Source: a bacterium
GTDB taxonomy: Bacteria > Myxococcota_A > Bradymonadia > UBA7976 > UBA1532
Direction of reading: 5' to 3'
Assembly (NCBI GenBank): GCA_030426085.1
Contig: JAUHYW010000039.1
Location: 23,010 to 87,009 of the forward strand
Length of the DNA: 64,000 bases
The notes beneath the pieces are model-generated. The model ran no database searches, was not told where the DNA came from, and worked only from the letters and a program-made list of their open reading frames with translations. Both the position numbers and the translations under genes were made by a program. Below, piece by piece: positions 55,315-64,000 of the stretch (positions are counted from its first letter, which is position 1; each line of letters opens with the position of its first letter).

Positions 55315-58300
55315 TCAGAGCTTCTTCTCGATGACCTTCAGGTAGCGCTGGGCCTTGGCGTTGTCCGGGTCGAGCTCGAGCGCCTTGTCCCACGAAGCCT
55401 TGGCCTGGGCGAAGTTCTGGAGCTTGTAATAGGCCAGGCCCAGGTTGACGTGGTAGCCGGCGTTGCGCCGGGCGCCCTGCACCGCCCGCCGGTGGTGGGT
55501 CACCGCGTCGGCGAAGCGCTGCTCCTGAAAGGCGACCTCGCCCAGCCCGGCGTGGGCTGCGGCGAGGCGGCCGTCGCGCTCCAGGGCCCGCTCGAAGGCC
55601 CGGCGGGCGTCGGCCCAGCGGGCGCCGCGCACGTGATCGCGCCCCTCGCGCAGCAGGGATCGGGCCTCGTCGCGCGCCTGCGCCCGGGCAGCCTCCTCGG
55701 CCTCGGCCCGGGCAGCCGCGGCGGCCTCCTCCCGGGCCTGCCGCTCGCGCTCGGCCTGCGCCCGCCGCTCGGCCTCGGCCTCTTCGCGGGCAGCTTTCTC
55801 CTTCTCGGCCTTCGCCCGGGCGGCCTCCTCCTCCTCGGCCTTCGCCCGAGCGGCCTTCTCCTTCTCGGCTTCGGCGGCCTTCGCCCGGGCGGCCTGCGCC
55901 TGCTCGGCCTTCTCCCGCGCGGCGCGGGCCTCGGCCTCCTCGCGCTCGGCCTTCTCCCGGGCCGCCTTCTGCCGGGCGGCGGTCTCCTGCTCGACCCGGG
56001 CCCGATCGGCCTCGGCCTGCGCCGCCGCGGCGGCGGCCTTCTGCTCGGCCTCGGCCTGGGTCGCCTGCTTGACCGCCTCGGCCCGCAGCCGGGCCACCTC
56101 GGCGATCTGCGCCTCGGCCGGCGCGAAGCCGGGGGCCACCGCGAGCGCGTCCCGGGCCCGGGCCAGCGCGGGGTCGAGCTCGCCCGCCTTCACCGCGGCC
56201 CGGCTCAGCGCCAGCAGCCGTCCGGCGCCCTCGTCGGCCAGCGCGCGAGCCGCCGGCGCATCGGGCGCGGCCTCGCGCAGCGCGGCGAGGCTCTCGGCCA
56301 GCGCGTCGGGTGCCCCGCGCCACTTCTCGGCGGCCAGCGCGGCCCGGGCGCGGGCCTCGATGGCCGCGGTGTCCGGGCCCTCGGGCTCGGGCGGCGGCTC
56401 GGGGGGCTCGGGGGCCTGGGTGTTGATGCTGATCTTGCCCGGCGGCTCCTCGCCGTCGGGCTCGACCGCGTCGTCGGCGCCCCGGGTCAGCGCGAAGGCG
56501 ACCAGCCCGATCAGGGCCAGGGCGGCGACGATCCACGGCGCCTTGCTGCTGGAGGGCAGCCCCTGGGCGATGTCGTCTTCGACCGCGCCCGCGCCGACAC
56601 TCCACCCTTCGTCGTCGTCGGCGGCGGCCGCCGCCCCCAGCTCGCTGGGCCCATCGTCGGCCGCGGGCGGCGCCTGCTCGGCGCGGGCGGGCGTCTCTTC
56701 GGTGGGGGCCTCGGCCGGACCGTCGACCGCCGGGCGGCCCTCCACCGCCGGATCGGGCGTCGCGTCGGCCGCGCCGTCGGCGACCGCAGCGGCGGCGGCG
56801 GCCTTCGAGGCGGCGCCGCCGTCGAACGCGGTGCGCCCGGAGAGGTCGGCCTCGACCGCGGCCTCCATGCCCGGTCGAGGGCCGCCGACCATCGTGCGCT
56901 TGAGATGATCCACCGACGCGGTCGGGGCCCGGGTCGACTCGTCGTCCACCCCCCGCCCGTCGTCGGTCCCCACCAGCGCCGCCCCGGGGAAGCCGCCCAG
57001 GTCGTGGGCCCCGGTGTCGTCTTTGTCGTCCCGCTCCTCGGGCGGGCGCAACGGCGGCCGGAAGAGCGGGTCGACCAGGGTCTTGCTCGACACCGCGGTC
57101 TGGGAGAGCCCGCCGGGGTCGGCGCCGAACGCGGGGGTCACCCCGGCCTCGGGCTCGGGCGGAGCCCCGTCGACCGGCGCAGGGCCCGAGGCGATCGGCG
57201 GCGTGGCTCGGGATCGGCGCTCGGCGGTCGACCCGGCGGGTGGATCGGCCGCCCGGGGCTTGCTCGCGGCGGGCGGAGGCCCCCCGTCACCGAAGCGGGG
57301 CGGCTGGGTCAGCTTGGGCGGCGGCGAGAGCAGCTTGCGCACGTCGAGCTGGGTCTGGGGCCCGGCGGGCGGCGGCTCGTCGTCGAAGTCGGCGAACGGC
57401 GGCGGATCTTCGACCGAGCCGGCCGGCGAGCGGCCGTCCAGCGATCCGGTGGCCCGGCGCTCGGGCAGGTCGACCAGCGATCCGGTCGGGCTGCCGCCCA
57501 GCGACCCGGTCAGCGGGCGCCGGGGCGGCGGCTCGGAGGACGGCGGGGCCGGCGGCTCGGAGAAGCTCACCGCCCGGAACCGCCCGCTCTCGCCGATGGG
57601 CGCGCCCTTGCGGGCCACCTGCTCCAGATCGCGGGTCAGATCCATCGCCGAGCTGTAGCGCTTGCGGGCGATCTTCTCGAGGCAGCGCACCACGATCATG
57701 TCCAGCGCGTCGGGCACGCCGGCGTCGGGGCGCTTGTTCTGGGGGCTCGCCGGCCGCTCGAGCGCGTGGCGTCGGGCGACCTTGGCCGGGTCGCTGCCCA
57801 CGAACGGGGGCGCGCCGGTCAGCGCGGCGTACATCACCAGCCCGAGCTGATAAAGGTCGGTGCGCACGTCCCGGGGGCGGCCGCTGATGATCTCCGGCGC
57901 GAGGTACTCCGGGCGGGCCCGGGTCTCGCCCGACGCCCGCCCGCGGGCGTTGTCCAGGGCCAGCGCGTGGTGCTGCCCGACGCCGCCGACGAGCACCCGC
58001 TCGAGGCCGACCGGGTCGCGCACGACGAAGATGTTGCCCGGGTGCAGGTCGAAGTGGTTGAGCAGGTGCCGGTGCATGGCGTCGAGGGCGACGAGCACCT
58101 CGAGCGCCAGCCGCACGGTCTCCATCGGCGGCAGCGGGCCCCGGGCCAGCCGCTCAGCGATGCTCTGCCCTTCGAGCAGCGGCTCGACGACGAAGAGCCG
58201 GTCGTCGACGACGCCGGCGTCCAGCGCCGGCACCAGGTGGGGGTTGAGCAGGCCCGAGGCCGTCTCGAGGTCGGCGAGCAGTCGCCGGGCGGCGTCGCCT

Positions 58301-58479
58301 TCGGGGTCGAGCGCGGGGTCGAAGATCTTGAGGGCGACCGGCCGGCCCTGCTCGATGTCGAGCGCCCGGTGCACGGTGCCGAGGGTGCCCCGCCCGAGGA
58401 CGCCTTCGAGCCGATAGCGCCCCCGAACCAGGCGCCCGTCACCGCCGCCGCCGCCCGCGTCGTCACTGGAGGCTCGCAT
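55315..58479 (-). CDS. Kinase-like protein with transmembrane segment, coiled coil and TPR tail
   Basis: 1,054 residues from ATG 58479 (upstream in-frame starts have no better ribosome site). N-terminal kinase fold about 15-280: [16 protein letters not shown], then HFDLHPGN (about 141) in place of HRDxKPxN, and VLVGGVGQ where DFG belongs, so the metal-binding Asp is missing, while YLAPEI is kept. Next is a long Pro/Asp-rich region (300-700) and one membrane helix ([19 protein letters not shown], near 640-660). A highly charged Ala/Glu/Lys/Arg coiled coil follows, and TPR repeats fill the last 130 residues ([41 protein letters not shown]). Probably a pseudokinase scaffold. Confidence 0.88.
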   Translation of the reverse strand: MRASSDDAGGGGGDGRLVRGRYRLEGVLGRGTLGTVHRALDIEQGRPVALKIFDPALDPEGDAARRLLADLETASGLLNPHLVPALDAGVVDDRLFVVEPLLEGQSIAERLARGPLPPMETVRLALEVLVALDAMHRHLLNHFDLHPGNIFVVRDPVGLERVLVGGVGQHHALALDNARGRASGETRARPEYLAPEIISGRPRDVRTDLYQLGLVMYAALTGAPPFVGSDPAKVARRHALERPASPQNKRPDAGVPDALDMIVVRCLEKIARKRYSSAMDLTRDLEQVARKGAPIGESGRFRAVSFSEPPAPPSSEPPPRRPLTGSLGGSPTGSLVDLPERRATGSLDGRSPAGSVEDPPPFADFDDEPPPAGPQTQLDVRKLLSPPPKLTQPPRFGDGGPPPAASKPRAADPPAGSTAERRSRATPPIASGPAPVDGAPPEPEAGVTPAFGADPGGLSQTAVSSKTLVDPLFRPPLRPPEERDDKDDTGAHDLGGFPGAALVGTDDGRGVDDESTRAPTASVDHLKRTMVGGPRPGMEAAVEADLSGRTAFDGGAASKAAAAAAVADGAADATPDPAVEGRPAVDGPAEAPTEETPARAEQAPPAADDGPSELGAAAAADDDEGWSVGAGAVEDDIAQGLPSSSKAPWIVAALALIGLVAFALTRGADDAVEPDGEEPPGKISINTQAPEPPEPPPEPEGPDTAAIEARARAALAAEKWRGAPDALAESLAALREAAPDAPAARALADEGAGRLLALSRAAVKAGELDPALARARDALAVAPGFAPAEAQIAEVARLRAEAVKQATQAEAEQKAAAAAAQAEADRARVEQETAARQKAAREKAEREEAEARAAREKAEQAQAARAKAAEAEKEKAARAKAEEEEAARAKAEKEKAAREEAEAERRAQAERERQAREEAAAAARAEAEEAARAQARDEARSLLREGRDHVRGARWADARRAFERALERDGRLAAAHAGLGEVAFQEQRFADAVTHHRRAVQGARRNAGYHVNLGLAYYKLQNFAQAKASWDKALELDPDNAKAQRYLKVIEKKL

Positions 58480-58645
58480 CACCCGGAAGACCGTCACGTC
58501 GATTCGCCTCGCGTCCAGAATCCGCCCGGGGGGCGGCCCCGCGCCCGCCGGAGTGCGCCACACGGGGTGTCGACGTCGGACGGTAGCACGGGGCTTCGCC
58601 GACCCGCAAAATCGCGCATCTATCGGGGCGATCGTCACATTTCGA

Positions 58646-61069
58646 TCACAGCGCGCCCGACACCCGCCTCCGGAACGAGCGGGCCGAGACCGCGTGGGCG
58701 ATGACGCTGATCGAGCTGATCGGCATGAGGATGGCCGCCACCAGCGGCGAGATGAGGCCCACCAGCGCCAGGTGGGCGAAGACGGCGTTGTAGACCAGCG
58801 AGACCCCCAGCCCCCGGCGCACGACCCGCATCGCCGCCCGGGCGCCCTCGATGGCCGCGGCCACCGCCCGGGGGTCGGGCCGGGCGAGGTAGACGTCGGC
58901 CACCTGCAAGGCCACCTCGGCCCCGCCGTGCATCGCCAGCCCCACCTCGGCCGCCCGCAGCGCCGGCGCGTCGTTGAAGCCGTCCCCGGCCATCGCCCCG
59001 CCGGTCGCCGCCAGCACCGCCGCCTTGGCCTCGGGGCTCTGCCCGCCCCGGGCGTCGCCGATGCCCAGCGCGGCGCCCACCGCCCGGACCACCGCCGGGT
59101 GGTCGCCCGAGAGCAGCCCCACCCCGACGCCCATGCCCTTCAGCCGCTCGACCGCCTCGGCCGCCCCCGGCCGCAGCCGGTCGCCCAGGGCCAGCGCGCC
59201 CACCGGGCGTCCGTCGATCCGGACCGCCACCGGGCTCTGCCCCCGATCGAGCGCCGCCTGCACCTGCCCGGCGAACGGGCCCGGGGTCTCGCCGACCGAT
59301 CCGATGAACAGCCGCCGCCCGTCGGCCAGGGTCCCGCCGATGCCCTGCCCGGCGATCTCGCGCACGTCGCGCAGCCCGACCGCGTCGATCACGCCCGGCT
59401 CGATGCCCTCGGCGGCCCAGGCGGCGATGGCCCGCCCCATCGGGTGCTGCGAGCGCCGTTCGAGCGCGCCCACCGGCGCCCGCAGCTCGGTGGGCAGCCA
59501 CGCCCCGGCCACGGCCATCCGACCCTCGGTGAGCGTGCCGGTCTTGTCGAACCACACCCGCTCGACGCCCGCCAGCCGCTCGATCGCCGCGGTGCTGCCG
59601 AGCACGATGCCGACGTCCGCCGCCCGTCGCCGGGCCACCGCCAGAGCCACCGGGGTCGCCATGCCCAGCGCGCAAGGGCACGAGACCACCAGCAGGGCCA
59701 CCACCACGTCGAAGGCCCGCCCGGGCTCGATGATCGCCCAGGCCACCCCACCCACCGCGGCCAGGGTCAGCACCGCGCCGACGAACCCGCCCGAGAGCCG
59801 GTCGGCCATGCGCACGATGGGCGCCCGCTGCCCGTCGGCCCGGTCGATCATCGCCACCAGCCGCCCCAGCCGGCTCTCGGGGCCCGCCGCCTCGACCCGC
59901 AGCGTGAAGCCGCCGCCGACGCAGGTCGTGCCGGCGTGCACCCGGTCGCCGGGGCCCACCGCCACCGGCCGCGACTCCCCGGTCAGCAGCCGCTGGTCGA
60001 CGTGCCCCCCGCCGGCCTCGATCACCCCGTCGGCGGGCACCGTCTCGTCGGTCTCGACCCGCAGCGCGTCGCCCGGCTCGACCTCGGCGATGCCCACCCG
60101 CTCGGCCGCATCGTCCCGCACCCGGCGCACGACGTCGGGGGTCAGCGCCGACAGCAGCTCGGCCCGGTTCATCGCCGCCCGCTGCCCCCGGTGCTGGATG
60201 AAGCGCCCCACGAGCAGCAGCGCCACCAGCGCGGTCACCGAGTCGAAGTAGACCTCACCCGACCCCCGGGCGGTGTTGATCGCGCTGGCGGTGAAGCTGG
60301 CGGCGATGCCCAGCGCGATGGGCAGGTCGATGTGGGCCACCCGCAGCTTCAGCCCGGCCCACGCCCCGCGGTAGAACGGCCACGCGCCCCAGGTCACCGC
60401 GGGGATGGCCAGGGCCAGGGACAGCCACTCGAAGAAGCGGGCGAAGCGGGCCTCGATGCCCGAGAAGGCCCCGGCGTAGAGCGCAAACGACAGCAGCATC
60501 ACGTTGCCCGCGACCGCGAGCATCGCCGCCATCCGGATCAGCTCGCTGCGATCGGCCCGGCGTCGGGCGGCGTCGGCCTCGGCCCCCAGCGGCCGGCTGG
60601 GGTAGCCGATGCCGTGCAGGAACCCGGCGATGGACGACAGCGGCGCCTCGTCGGGGCGCCAGCGCAGCCACAGCCGCTGGCGGCCGAAGTCCAGCCGGGA
60701 CGCGGCGACCCCCGGCAGCACCCGGGGGAGCTGGTCCATCACCCAGACGCAGGCGGTGCAATGCACCCCGTCGACGTGCAGCTCGACCTCGGCGGCGTCG
60801 TCGGCCCGGCGCACGAAGCGCTCGGCGAAGGCCGGGTCGTCGTAGCGGGCGTAGACCTCGGCCGGGCGGGCCGCCTGCCCCGGCGGGGCCTCGCCCATGC
60901 GGTCGCGCAGGCGGTAGAACTCGCCCAGCCCGGCCTCGCGCAGCATGTGATGCACCGCCCGGCAGCCGTTGCAGCAGAACTGGGGCGCCGCGCTCGCCGG
61001 ATCACCGCCAGGGACCGGCAGCCCGCAGTGGGCGCAGTCGACCGGGGCGCGTTCGGGGGCGGCGGTCAT
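58646..61069 (-). CDS. ccoI: CcoI-type heavy-metal P-type ATPase
   Basis: 807 residues from ATG 61069 behind GGAGG. N-terminal Cys-rich FCCNGCRAVHHML and a second HMA motif VDGVHCTACVWV, then the membrane part with SCPCALGM (about 460), phosphorylation site WFDKTGTLTEG (about 505), QHPMGRA and GDGFNDAPAL. This is the copper P1B exporter dedicated to cbb3 oxidase assembly (CcoI/FixI), supported by the order ccoG-fixH-safE-ccoI on the same strand. It starts 40 bases after safE. Confidence 0.94.
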   Translation of the reverse strand: MTAAPERAPVDCAHCGLPVPGGDPASAAPQFCCNGCRAVHHMLREAGLGEFYRLRDRMGEAPPGQAARPAEVYARYDDPAFAERFVRRADDAAEVELHVDGVHCTACVWVMDQLPRVLPGVAASRLDFGRQRLWLRWRPDEAPLSSIAGFLHGIGYPSRPLGAEADAARRRADRSELIRMAAMLAVAGNVMLLSFALYAGAFSGIEARFARFFEWLSLALAIPAVTWGAWPFYRGAWAGLKLRVAHIDLPIALGIAASFTASAINTARGSGEVYFDSVTALVALLLVGRFIQHRGQRAAMNRAELLSALTPDVVRRVRDDAAERVGIAEVEPGDALRVETDETVPADGVIEAGGGHVDQRLLTGESRPVAVGPGDRVHAGTTCVGGGFTLRVEAAGPESRLGRLVAMIDRADGQRAPIVRMADRLSGGFVGAVLTLAAVGGVAWAIIEPGRAFDVVVALLVVSCPCALGMATPVALAVARRRAADVGIVLGSTAAIERLAGVERVWFDKTGTLTEGRMAVAGAWLPTELRAPVGALERRSQHPMGRAIAAWAAEGIEPGVIDAVGLRDVREIAGQGIGGTLADGRRLFIGSVGETPGPFAGQVQAALDRGQSPVAVRIDGRPVGALALGDRLRPGAAEAVERLKGMGVGVGLLSGDHPAVVRAVGAALGIGDARGGQSPEAKAAVLAATGGAMAGDGFNDAPALRAAEVGLAMHGGAEVALQVADVYLARPDPRAVAAAIEGARAAMRVVRRGLGVSLVYNAVFAHLALVGLISPLVAAILMPISSISVIAHAVSARSFRRRVSGAL

Positions 61070-61108
61070 CGAGGGGCCTCCAGTCATGCATCGATGCCAT
61101 CGATGCCA

Positions 61109-61840
61109 TCAGTGGCAGCGCATCTCGTCGGGCTGCGGCGCCTCGGCCCGGGGCGGCTCGGGGCTCGGCAGCTTGCCGGCCAGGGCCACCCCCGCCGCCA
61201 GCAGCAGCGCGGCCGCGGTGAGCTTGCGGGCGTGGCGCCGCATGCGATCGCCGGCGAAGCGGGCCAGCCCGCCGACGACGACCAGCGCGGGCAGCGTGCC
61301 CACCCAGAAGACGCCCATCACCAGCGCTCCAGCGACCGGATCACCGGTCGTGCCGGCGACCGCCACGAAGCCCCACAGCCAGCCGCAGGGCAGCACCGCC
61401 GACAAGAGCCCCACCGCCAGCGCCGGGCCGGCGCCCGGGCGCCGTAGGAGCCCCACCACCCGGGCCCTCAGCCGGGTCAGCGGGCCGGGGCGCCGGTCCG
61501 GGTCGTCGACGCCCACCAGATCAGCCCGGCGGGCGCCCAGCCCCAGCTCGCGCAGGGCCATGAGCACCAGCGCGGCGACCAGGATCCAGGTCGCCAGCCG
61601 CTGCACGCCCCACAGGCCCTCGGCCACCGCGTCGAACTGCCCGGCGAGCGCCCCGGCGAGCGCCCCGAGGGCCACGTACGACAGCAGCCGCCCGCCGTTG
61701 TAGGCCACCTGACCCATCACGCCCCGGTCATTGGCTCCCCGGGCGCCGCCGCACAGCGCGGCGAAGCCCCCGCACATGGCCGCGCAGTGCAGGCTGCCCA
61801 GCAGGCTGGCCGCGATCACCGCGCCGAGGGTGGCGGTCAT
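61109..61840 (-). CDS. SafE/TauE-type membrane protein of the cco cluster
   Basis: 243 residues from ATG 61840, overlapping the fixH stop (ATGA). The N-terminal segment SLLGSLHCAAMCGGFAALC has the HC..MCGG motif of the cbb3-associated SafE/CcoA-like sulfite-exporter family, and GLLSAVLPCGWLWGFVA is the second conserved Pro-Cys motif. Six or so membrane helices. Copper handling at the membrane is suggested by the Cys/Met/His motifs and by its constant place between fixH and ccoI. Confidence 0.88.
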   Translation of the reverse strand: MTATLGAVIAASLLGSLHCAAMCGGFAALCGGARGANDRGVMGQVAYNGGRLLSYVALGALAGALAGQFDAVAEGLWGVQRLATWILVAALVLMALRELGLGARRADLVGVDDPDRRPGPLTRLRARVVGLLRRPGAGPALAVGLLSAVLPCGWLWGFVAVAGTTGDPVAGALVMGVFWVGTLPALVVVGGLARFAGDRMRRHARKLTAAALLLAAGVALAGKLPSPEPPRAEAPQPDEMRCH

Positions 61841-62310
61841 GGGAGCACCGCCTTGCGGTCGTCGAGCCACGGGCTCGGGCCGCCCTCCAGCCGGGCTGCC
61901 AGCCGGTAGACCCCGTCCCCGGGGCCCCGGGCCGCGCGGTAGATGCCGGGGGCGGTCTCTTCGAACTCGACCTCGGCGTCGGCCGCCCGGGTGTCGGGCC
62001 GCACCATGCGCAGGGTGCCCGACAGCCCGCTCACCGGCGCCCCGGTGTCATCGGTGATGGCATAGCGCACCGCCGCGTCGTCCACCTCGACCGCCACCCG
62101 CCAGCCGAGCGCCGCGCTCGCCGCCCGGTCGCGCATGACCTCGTCGTAGCGCAGCGAGTCGGCGTAGGCGGTCTCGCTCTCGAGCACCGGCGCGTTGCGG
62201 GTCGCGACGGTGATGAACGCCGCCTGCACCACCACCACGAAGCCGAGGAAGCCGATGATGCCATACGGCCACAGGCTGCGCCGCCCGGTCGGGGTCTCGT
62301 CCGAAGCCAT
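61837..62310 (-). CDS. fixH: FixH family protein
   Basis: 157 residues from ATG 62310, which overlaps the ccoG stop (TGATG) and follows GGAGG by six bases. One N-terminal membrane helix (WPYGIIGFLGFVVVVQAAFITVATR), then YADSLRYDEVMRDRAASAALGWRVAV, the conserved FixH segment, and a periplasmic beta-domain ending GVYRLAARLEGGPSPW. FixH/CcoH is needed for assembly of cbb3 cytochrome oxidase. Confidence 0.92.
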   Translation of the reverse strand: MASDETPTGRRSLWPYGIIGFLGFVVVVQAAFITVATRNAPVLESETAYADSLRYDEVMRDRAASAALGWRVAVEVDDAAVRYAITDDTGAPVSGLSGTLRMVRPDTRAADAEVEFEETAPGIYRAARGPGDGVYRLAARLEGGPSPWLDDRKAVLP

Positions 62311-63692
62311 CACTCACCTCCCTCCGCGGCCGGCGGCGGCGCGATGAACGTCGCCTCCACCGTACCTTCGAAGCCGCCATCGCCCCGCACCCGGATCACG
62401 AACGGCGTGCGCTGGGGACCCGCGGCGTTCCGGATGAGCAAGACCGGGAACTGCCCCACCGCGTCCGGCCCCACGGTCATCTCGGCCACCGGGGCGAAGA
62501 GATCGCCGCCCTCGGGTGCGGCGACGGACGCGGTGAACGTGCGCGGCTCGGCGCCCTTGTTGGCGATGCGCAGCCGCATCAGGTTCTGCAGCCGCCCGTC
62601 GGGGCGCACGGTGAACGGCTCGCCGGGGGGTCGGGTCATCGCGATCTCCACCGGCTGGCGCAGGGTCAGCGCGGTGGCGAAGCCGGTGCCGATGGCCACC
62701 AGCACCAGGGCGTACAGGATGACCCGGGGCCGCAGCAGGCGCACCTGCCCCGTGGCCAAGGCGTTCTCCGACGTGTAGCGGATGAGCCCCCGCTCGCGGC
62801 CGAGCTTGTCCATGATCGAGTCGCAGGCGTCGATGCAGGCGGTGCAGTTGATGCACTCCATCTGCACCCCTTTGCGGATGTCGATGCCGGTCGGGCACAC
62901 CTGCACGCACTTCTTGCAGTCGATACAGTCCCCGGCGTTCGGATCGCGCGGCTTGCCCCGGGGCTCGCCCCGGCCGGTGTCGTAGGCGATGGTCAGCGAG
63001 TCGGCGTCCATCAGCACCGACTGGAAGCGCCCGTAGGGGCAGGCGACGATGCACACCTGCTCCCGGAACCAGGTGAAGTCGAACATGAGCACCGCGGTGA
63101 GCGCGATGAAGATGCTCGTGGCCACCGGGTGGCTGAACGGATCGGCCTGGGCTTCGAAGATGCCCTCCCGGCCGATGAAGTAGGCCACCACCGTCGTCGA
63201 GATGGCCCCCGCCACCACCAGGAAGGCGGCCAGCTTGAGCCCCTTCTTCCAGATCTTGCTCACCGTCCACGGGGCGGCGTCGAGCCGTTTGCGCTGGCTG
63301 GGCGGGCCCTCGATGAGCTGCTCGATGGGGCGGATGATGCCCTCGAGGAAGACCGTCTGGGGGCAGGCCCAGCCGCACCACACCCGGCCGAGCAGCGCGG
63401 TGAACAAGAACACCGAGAAGATGAAGCTGCCGAAGAGGAACAGCAGGTAGTTGGCGTCGGTGGCGAAGAGCGTCAGCCCCCACAGGTAGAACCGGCGGCG
63501 GGGGATGTCGAACATCATCGCCGGGTGACCCCCGACGTCGATCCAGGGGGCGATGAGCAGGACGGCGAAGAGGGCCCAGCCGAAGAGTGTCCGGGCGGTG
63601 ACGTAGCGCCCCCAGACCTTGAGCGGGTACAGCCACACCCGGCGGCCGCCGTCTCCGATCGTCGCGACAGTGTCGTCGTCTGCGAGTGGCAT
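62310..63692 (-). CDS. ccoG: Cytochrome c oxidase accessory protein CcoG (RdxA/FixG)
   Basis: 460 residues. ATG 63692 is chosen because AGGAGG stands nine bases before it; ATG 63701 directly abuts that site. Several membrane helices, LGRVWCGWACPQTVF, VCIVACPYGRFQSVL, two 4Fe-4S motifs CIDCKKCVQVCP and CINCTACIDACD, and a C-terminal periplasmic Ig-like domain (about 370-455). CcoG is a cupric reductase that supplies Cu(I) to cbb3 oxidase. First gene of the operon; the oxidase genes themselves probably lie beyond the right edge. Confidence 0.95.
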   Translation of the reverse strand: MPLADDDTVATIGDGGRRVWLYPLKVWGRYVTARTLFGWALFAVLLIAPWIDVGGHPAMMFDIPRRRFYLWGLTLFATDANYLLFLFGSFIFSVFLFTALLGRVWCGWACPQTVFLEGIIRPIEQLIEGPPSQRKRLDAAPWTVSKIWKKGLKLAAFLVVAGAISTTVVAYFIGREGIFEAQADPFSHPVATSIFIALTAVLMFDFTWFREQVCIVACPYGRFQSVLMDADSLTIAYDTGRGEPRGKPRDPNAGDCIDCKKCVQVCPTGIDIRKGVQMECINCTACIDACDSIMDKLGRERGLIRYTSENALATGQVRLLRPRVILYALVLVAIGTGFATALTLRQPVEIAMTRPPGEPFTVRPDGRLQNLMRLRIANKGAEPRTFTASVAAPEGGDLFAPVAEMTVGPDAVGQFPVLLIRNAAGPQRTPFVIRVRGDGGFEGTVEATFIAPPPAAEGGE

Positions 63693-63809
63693 CTGAAACA
63701 TCCTCCTCGCGCCAGCGCCCGGGGGCCCGCTGCGGGCCGGGGGCGGGGGTCGCGATCCCGATTCGGGGAGACGCCAGAGCAACCCCCGTGCCGAGCGGCG
63801 GCGGGGGGC

Positions 63810-63838
63810 GCGACGCGCGGCGGGTGACCGCGCGTCGC
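63810..63838. repeat. Perfect 11-base inverted repeat in the ccoG leader
   Basis: GCGACGCGCGG (63810-63820), seven-base loop, CCGCGCGTCGC (63828-63838), all pairs matching. Forms a strong hairpin on either strand about 120 bases upstream of the ccoG start. Confidence 0.8.
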
Positions 63839-63840
63839 CG

Positions 63841-63865
63841 AAAATGCCGCGGCAGGCTGCCGCGG
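63841..63865 (-). terminator. Terminator-like hairpin upstream of ccoG
   Basis: CCGCGGCA (63847-63854), GGC, TGCCGCGG (63858-63865): a perfect 8-base stem with 3-base loop. On the minus strand it is followed by CATTTT. It may end transcription of an unseen gene to the right, or act as an attenuator if the ccoG transcript starts further upstream. Confidence 0.55.
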
Positions 63866-63919
63866 GGGCGCCTGCTAGGAGGGTGTAGGGCGTTGACGAC
63901 CGAGCACAGTGCGTCACCG

Positions 63920-63933
63920 TTGACCGAGTTCAA
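63920..63933. promoter_or_regulatory. FNR-like site upstream of the cco operon
   Basis: TTGACCGAGTTCAA has TTGA-6-TCAA symmetry, the outer eight positions of the FNR/FixK consensus TTGAT-4-ATCAA. cco and cbb3 genes are commonly FNR/FixK controlled. It lies about 228 bases before ccoG, which is far, and the terminator-like hairpin stands between, so the target could be another gene. Confidence 0.4.
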
Positions 63934-63947
63934 GGACCGAAGCCGCA

Positions 63948-63967
63948 GAAATACTCGAACGTATTTC
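63948..63967. repeat. Inverted repeat GAAATAC-6-GTATTTC
   Basis: GAAATAC (63948-63954) and GTATTTC (63961-63967) match perfectly around TCGAAC. It is the most AT-rich stretch of the neighbourhood, 15 bases from the FNR-like site; a regulator site is plausible. Confidence 0.5.
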
Positions 63968-64000
63968 GAGGCTGAGGGACACCGAAATCGGTCGACGGGG

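Overview
This is a very GC-rich chromosomal window (about 70% by eye, estimated not counted) with dense, often 1-8 bp overlapping genes and GTG starts. Three features point to a Myxococcota-type (deltaproteobacterial) predator or soil bacterium: outer-membrane lipoproteins with Asp/Met/Pro-rich linkers followed by TSP3 calcium-binding or MopE-type repeats, several eukaryote-like Ser/Thr kinases, and a large defence island. The phylum call is inference; there is no rRNA or other marker gene in the window. No tRNA, rRNA, CRISPR array or insertion sequence was seen.

Region 1 (1-2440) is the edge of the island: a partial unknown gene, a sigma-like helix-turn-helix gene, and a broken OLD-family ATPase/nuclease gene on the minus strand that has lost the part between Walker A and Walker B.

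Region 2 (2441-23982) is the core of the window: a nine-gene, plus-strand, tightly coupled BREX type 2 (Pgl) anti-phage array. The order is two unrecognised genes, pglW (NERD + pseudokinase + kinase + RNA-polymerase-alpha-CTD-like domains), pglX (methyltransferase), pglY (ATPase), pglZ (phosphatase fold), a phospholipase-D-fold gene, brxD (ATPase) and brxHI (Lhr-like helicase, here fused to a DEDD 3'-5' exonuclease). The middle of pglX and the PLD gene look lower in GC than their neighbours. Directly behind it (24079-27859) comes a RavA-like/ViaA-like MoxR-VWA pair plus a small DUF6714-like gene, and then a secreted coiled-coil protein and a solitary second MoxR ATPase.

Region 3 (30074-42295) is envelope and accessory: a GNAT acetyltransferase, a 2,228-residue TSP3 lipoprotein built from five long internal repeats, a hydrolase/lipoprotein/Imm26-like operon, a MopE-repeat lipoprotein, and an Ala/Glu-rich protein behind tandem inverted repeats.

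Region 4 (42351-46011) is a three-gene translationally coupled operon joining a carotenoid cleavage oxygenase, a lipocalin-like protein and an aldehyde dehydrogenase. I read it as a possible apocarotenoid (retinoid-like) cleavage, binding and oxidation pathway. It is followed by an ATPase + Toprim-like pair (46040-47796) that resembles two-gene abortive-infection systems.

Region 5 (47801-58479) is mostly core and signalling: gamma-glutamylcyclotransferase-like, SirB1-like, a small membrane protein, an NtrB/NtrC-like two-component pair, a cNMP-binding Ser/Thr kinase, a lipoprotein, an acyl-CoA dehydrogenase and a kinase-like/TPR membrane protein whose DFG motif is missing.

Region 6 (58646-64000) is the minus-strand ccoG-fixH-safE-ccoI operon for maturation of cbb3 oxidase and its copper supply. 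Its upstream region holds two strong hairpins and an FNR-like site.
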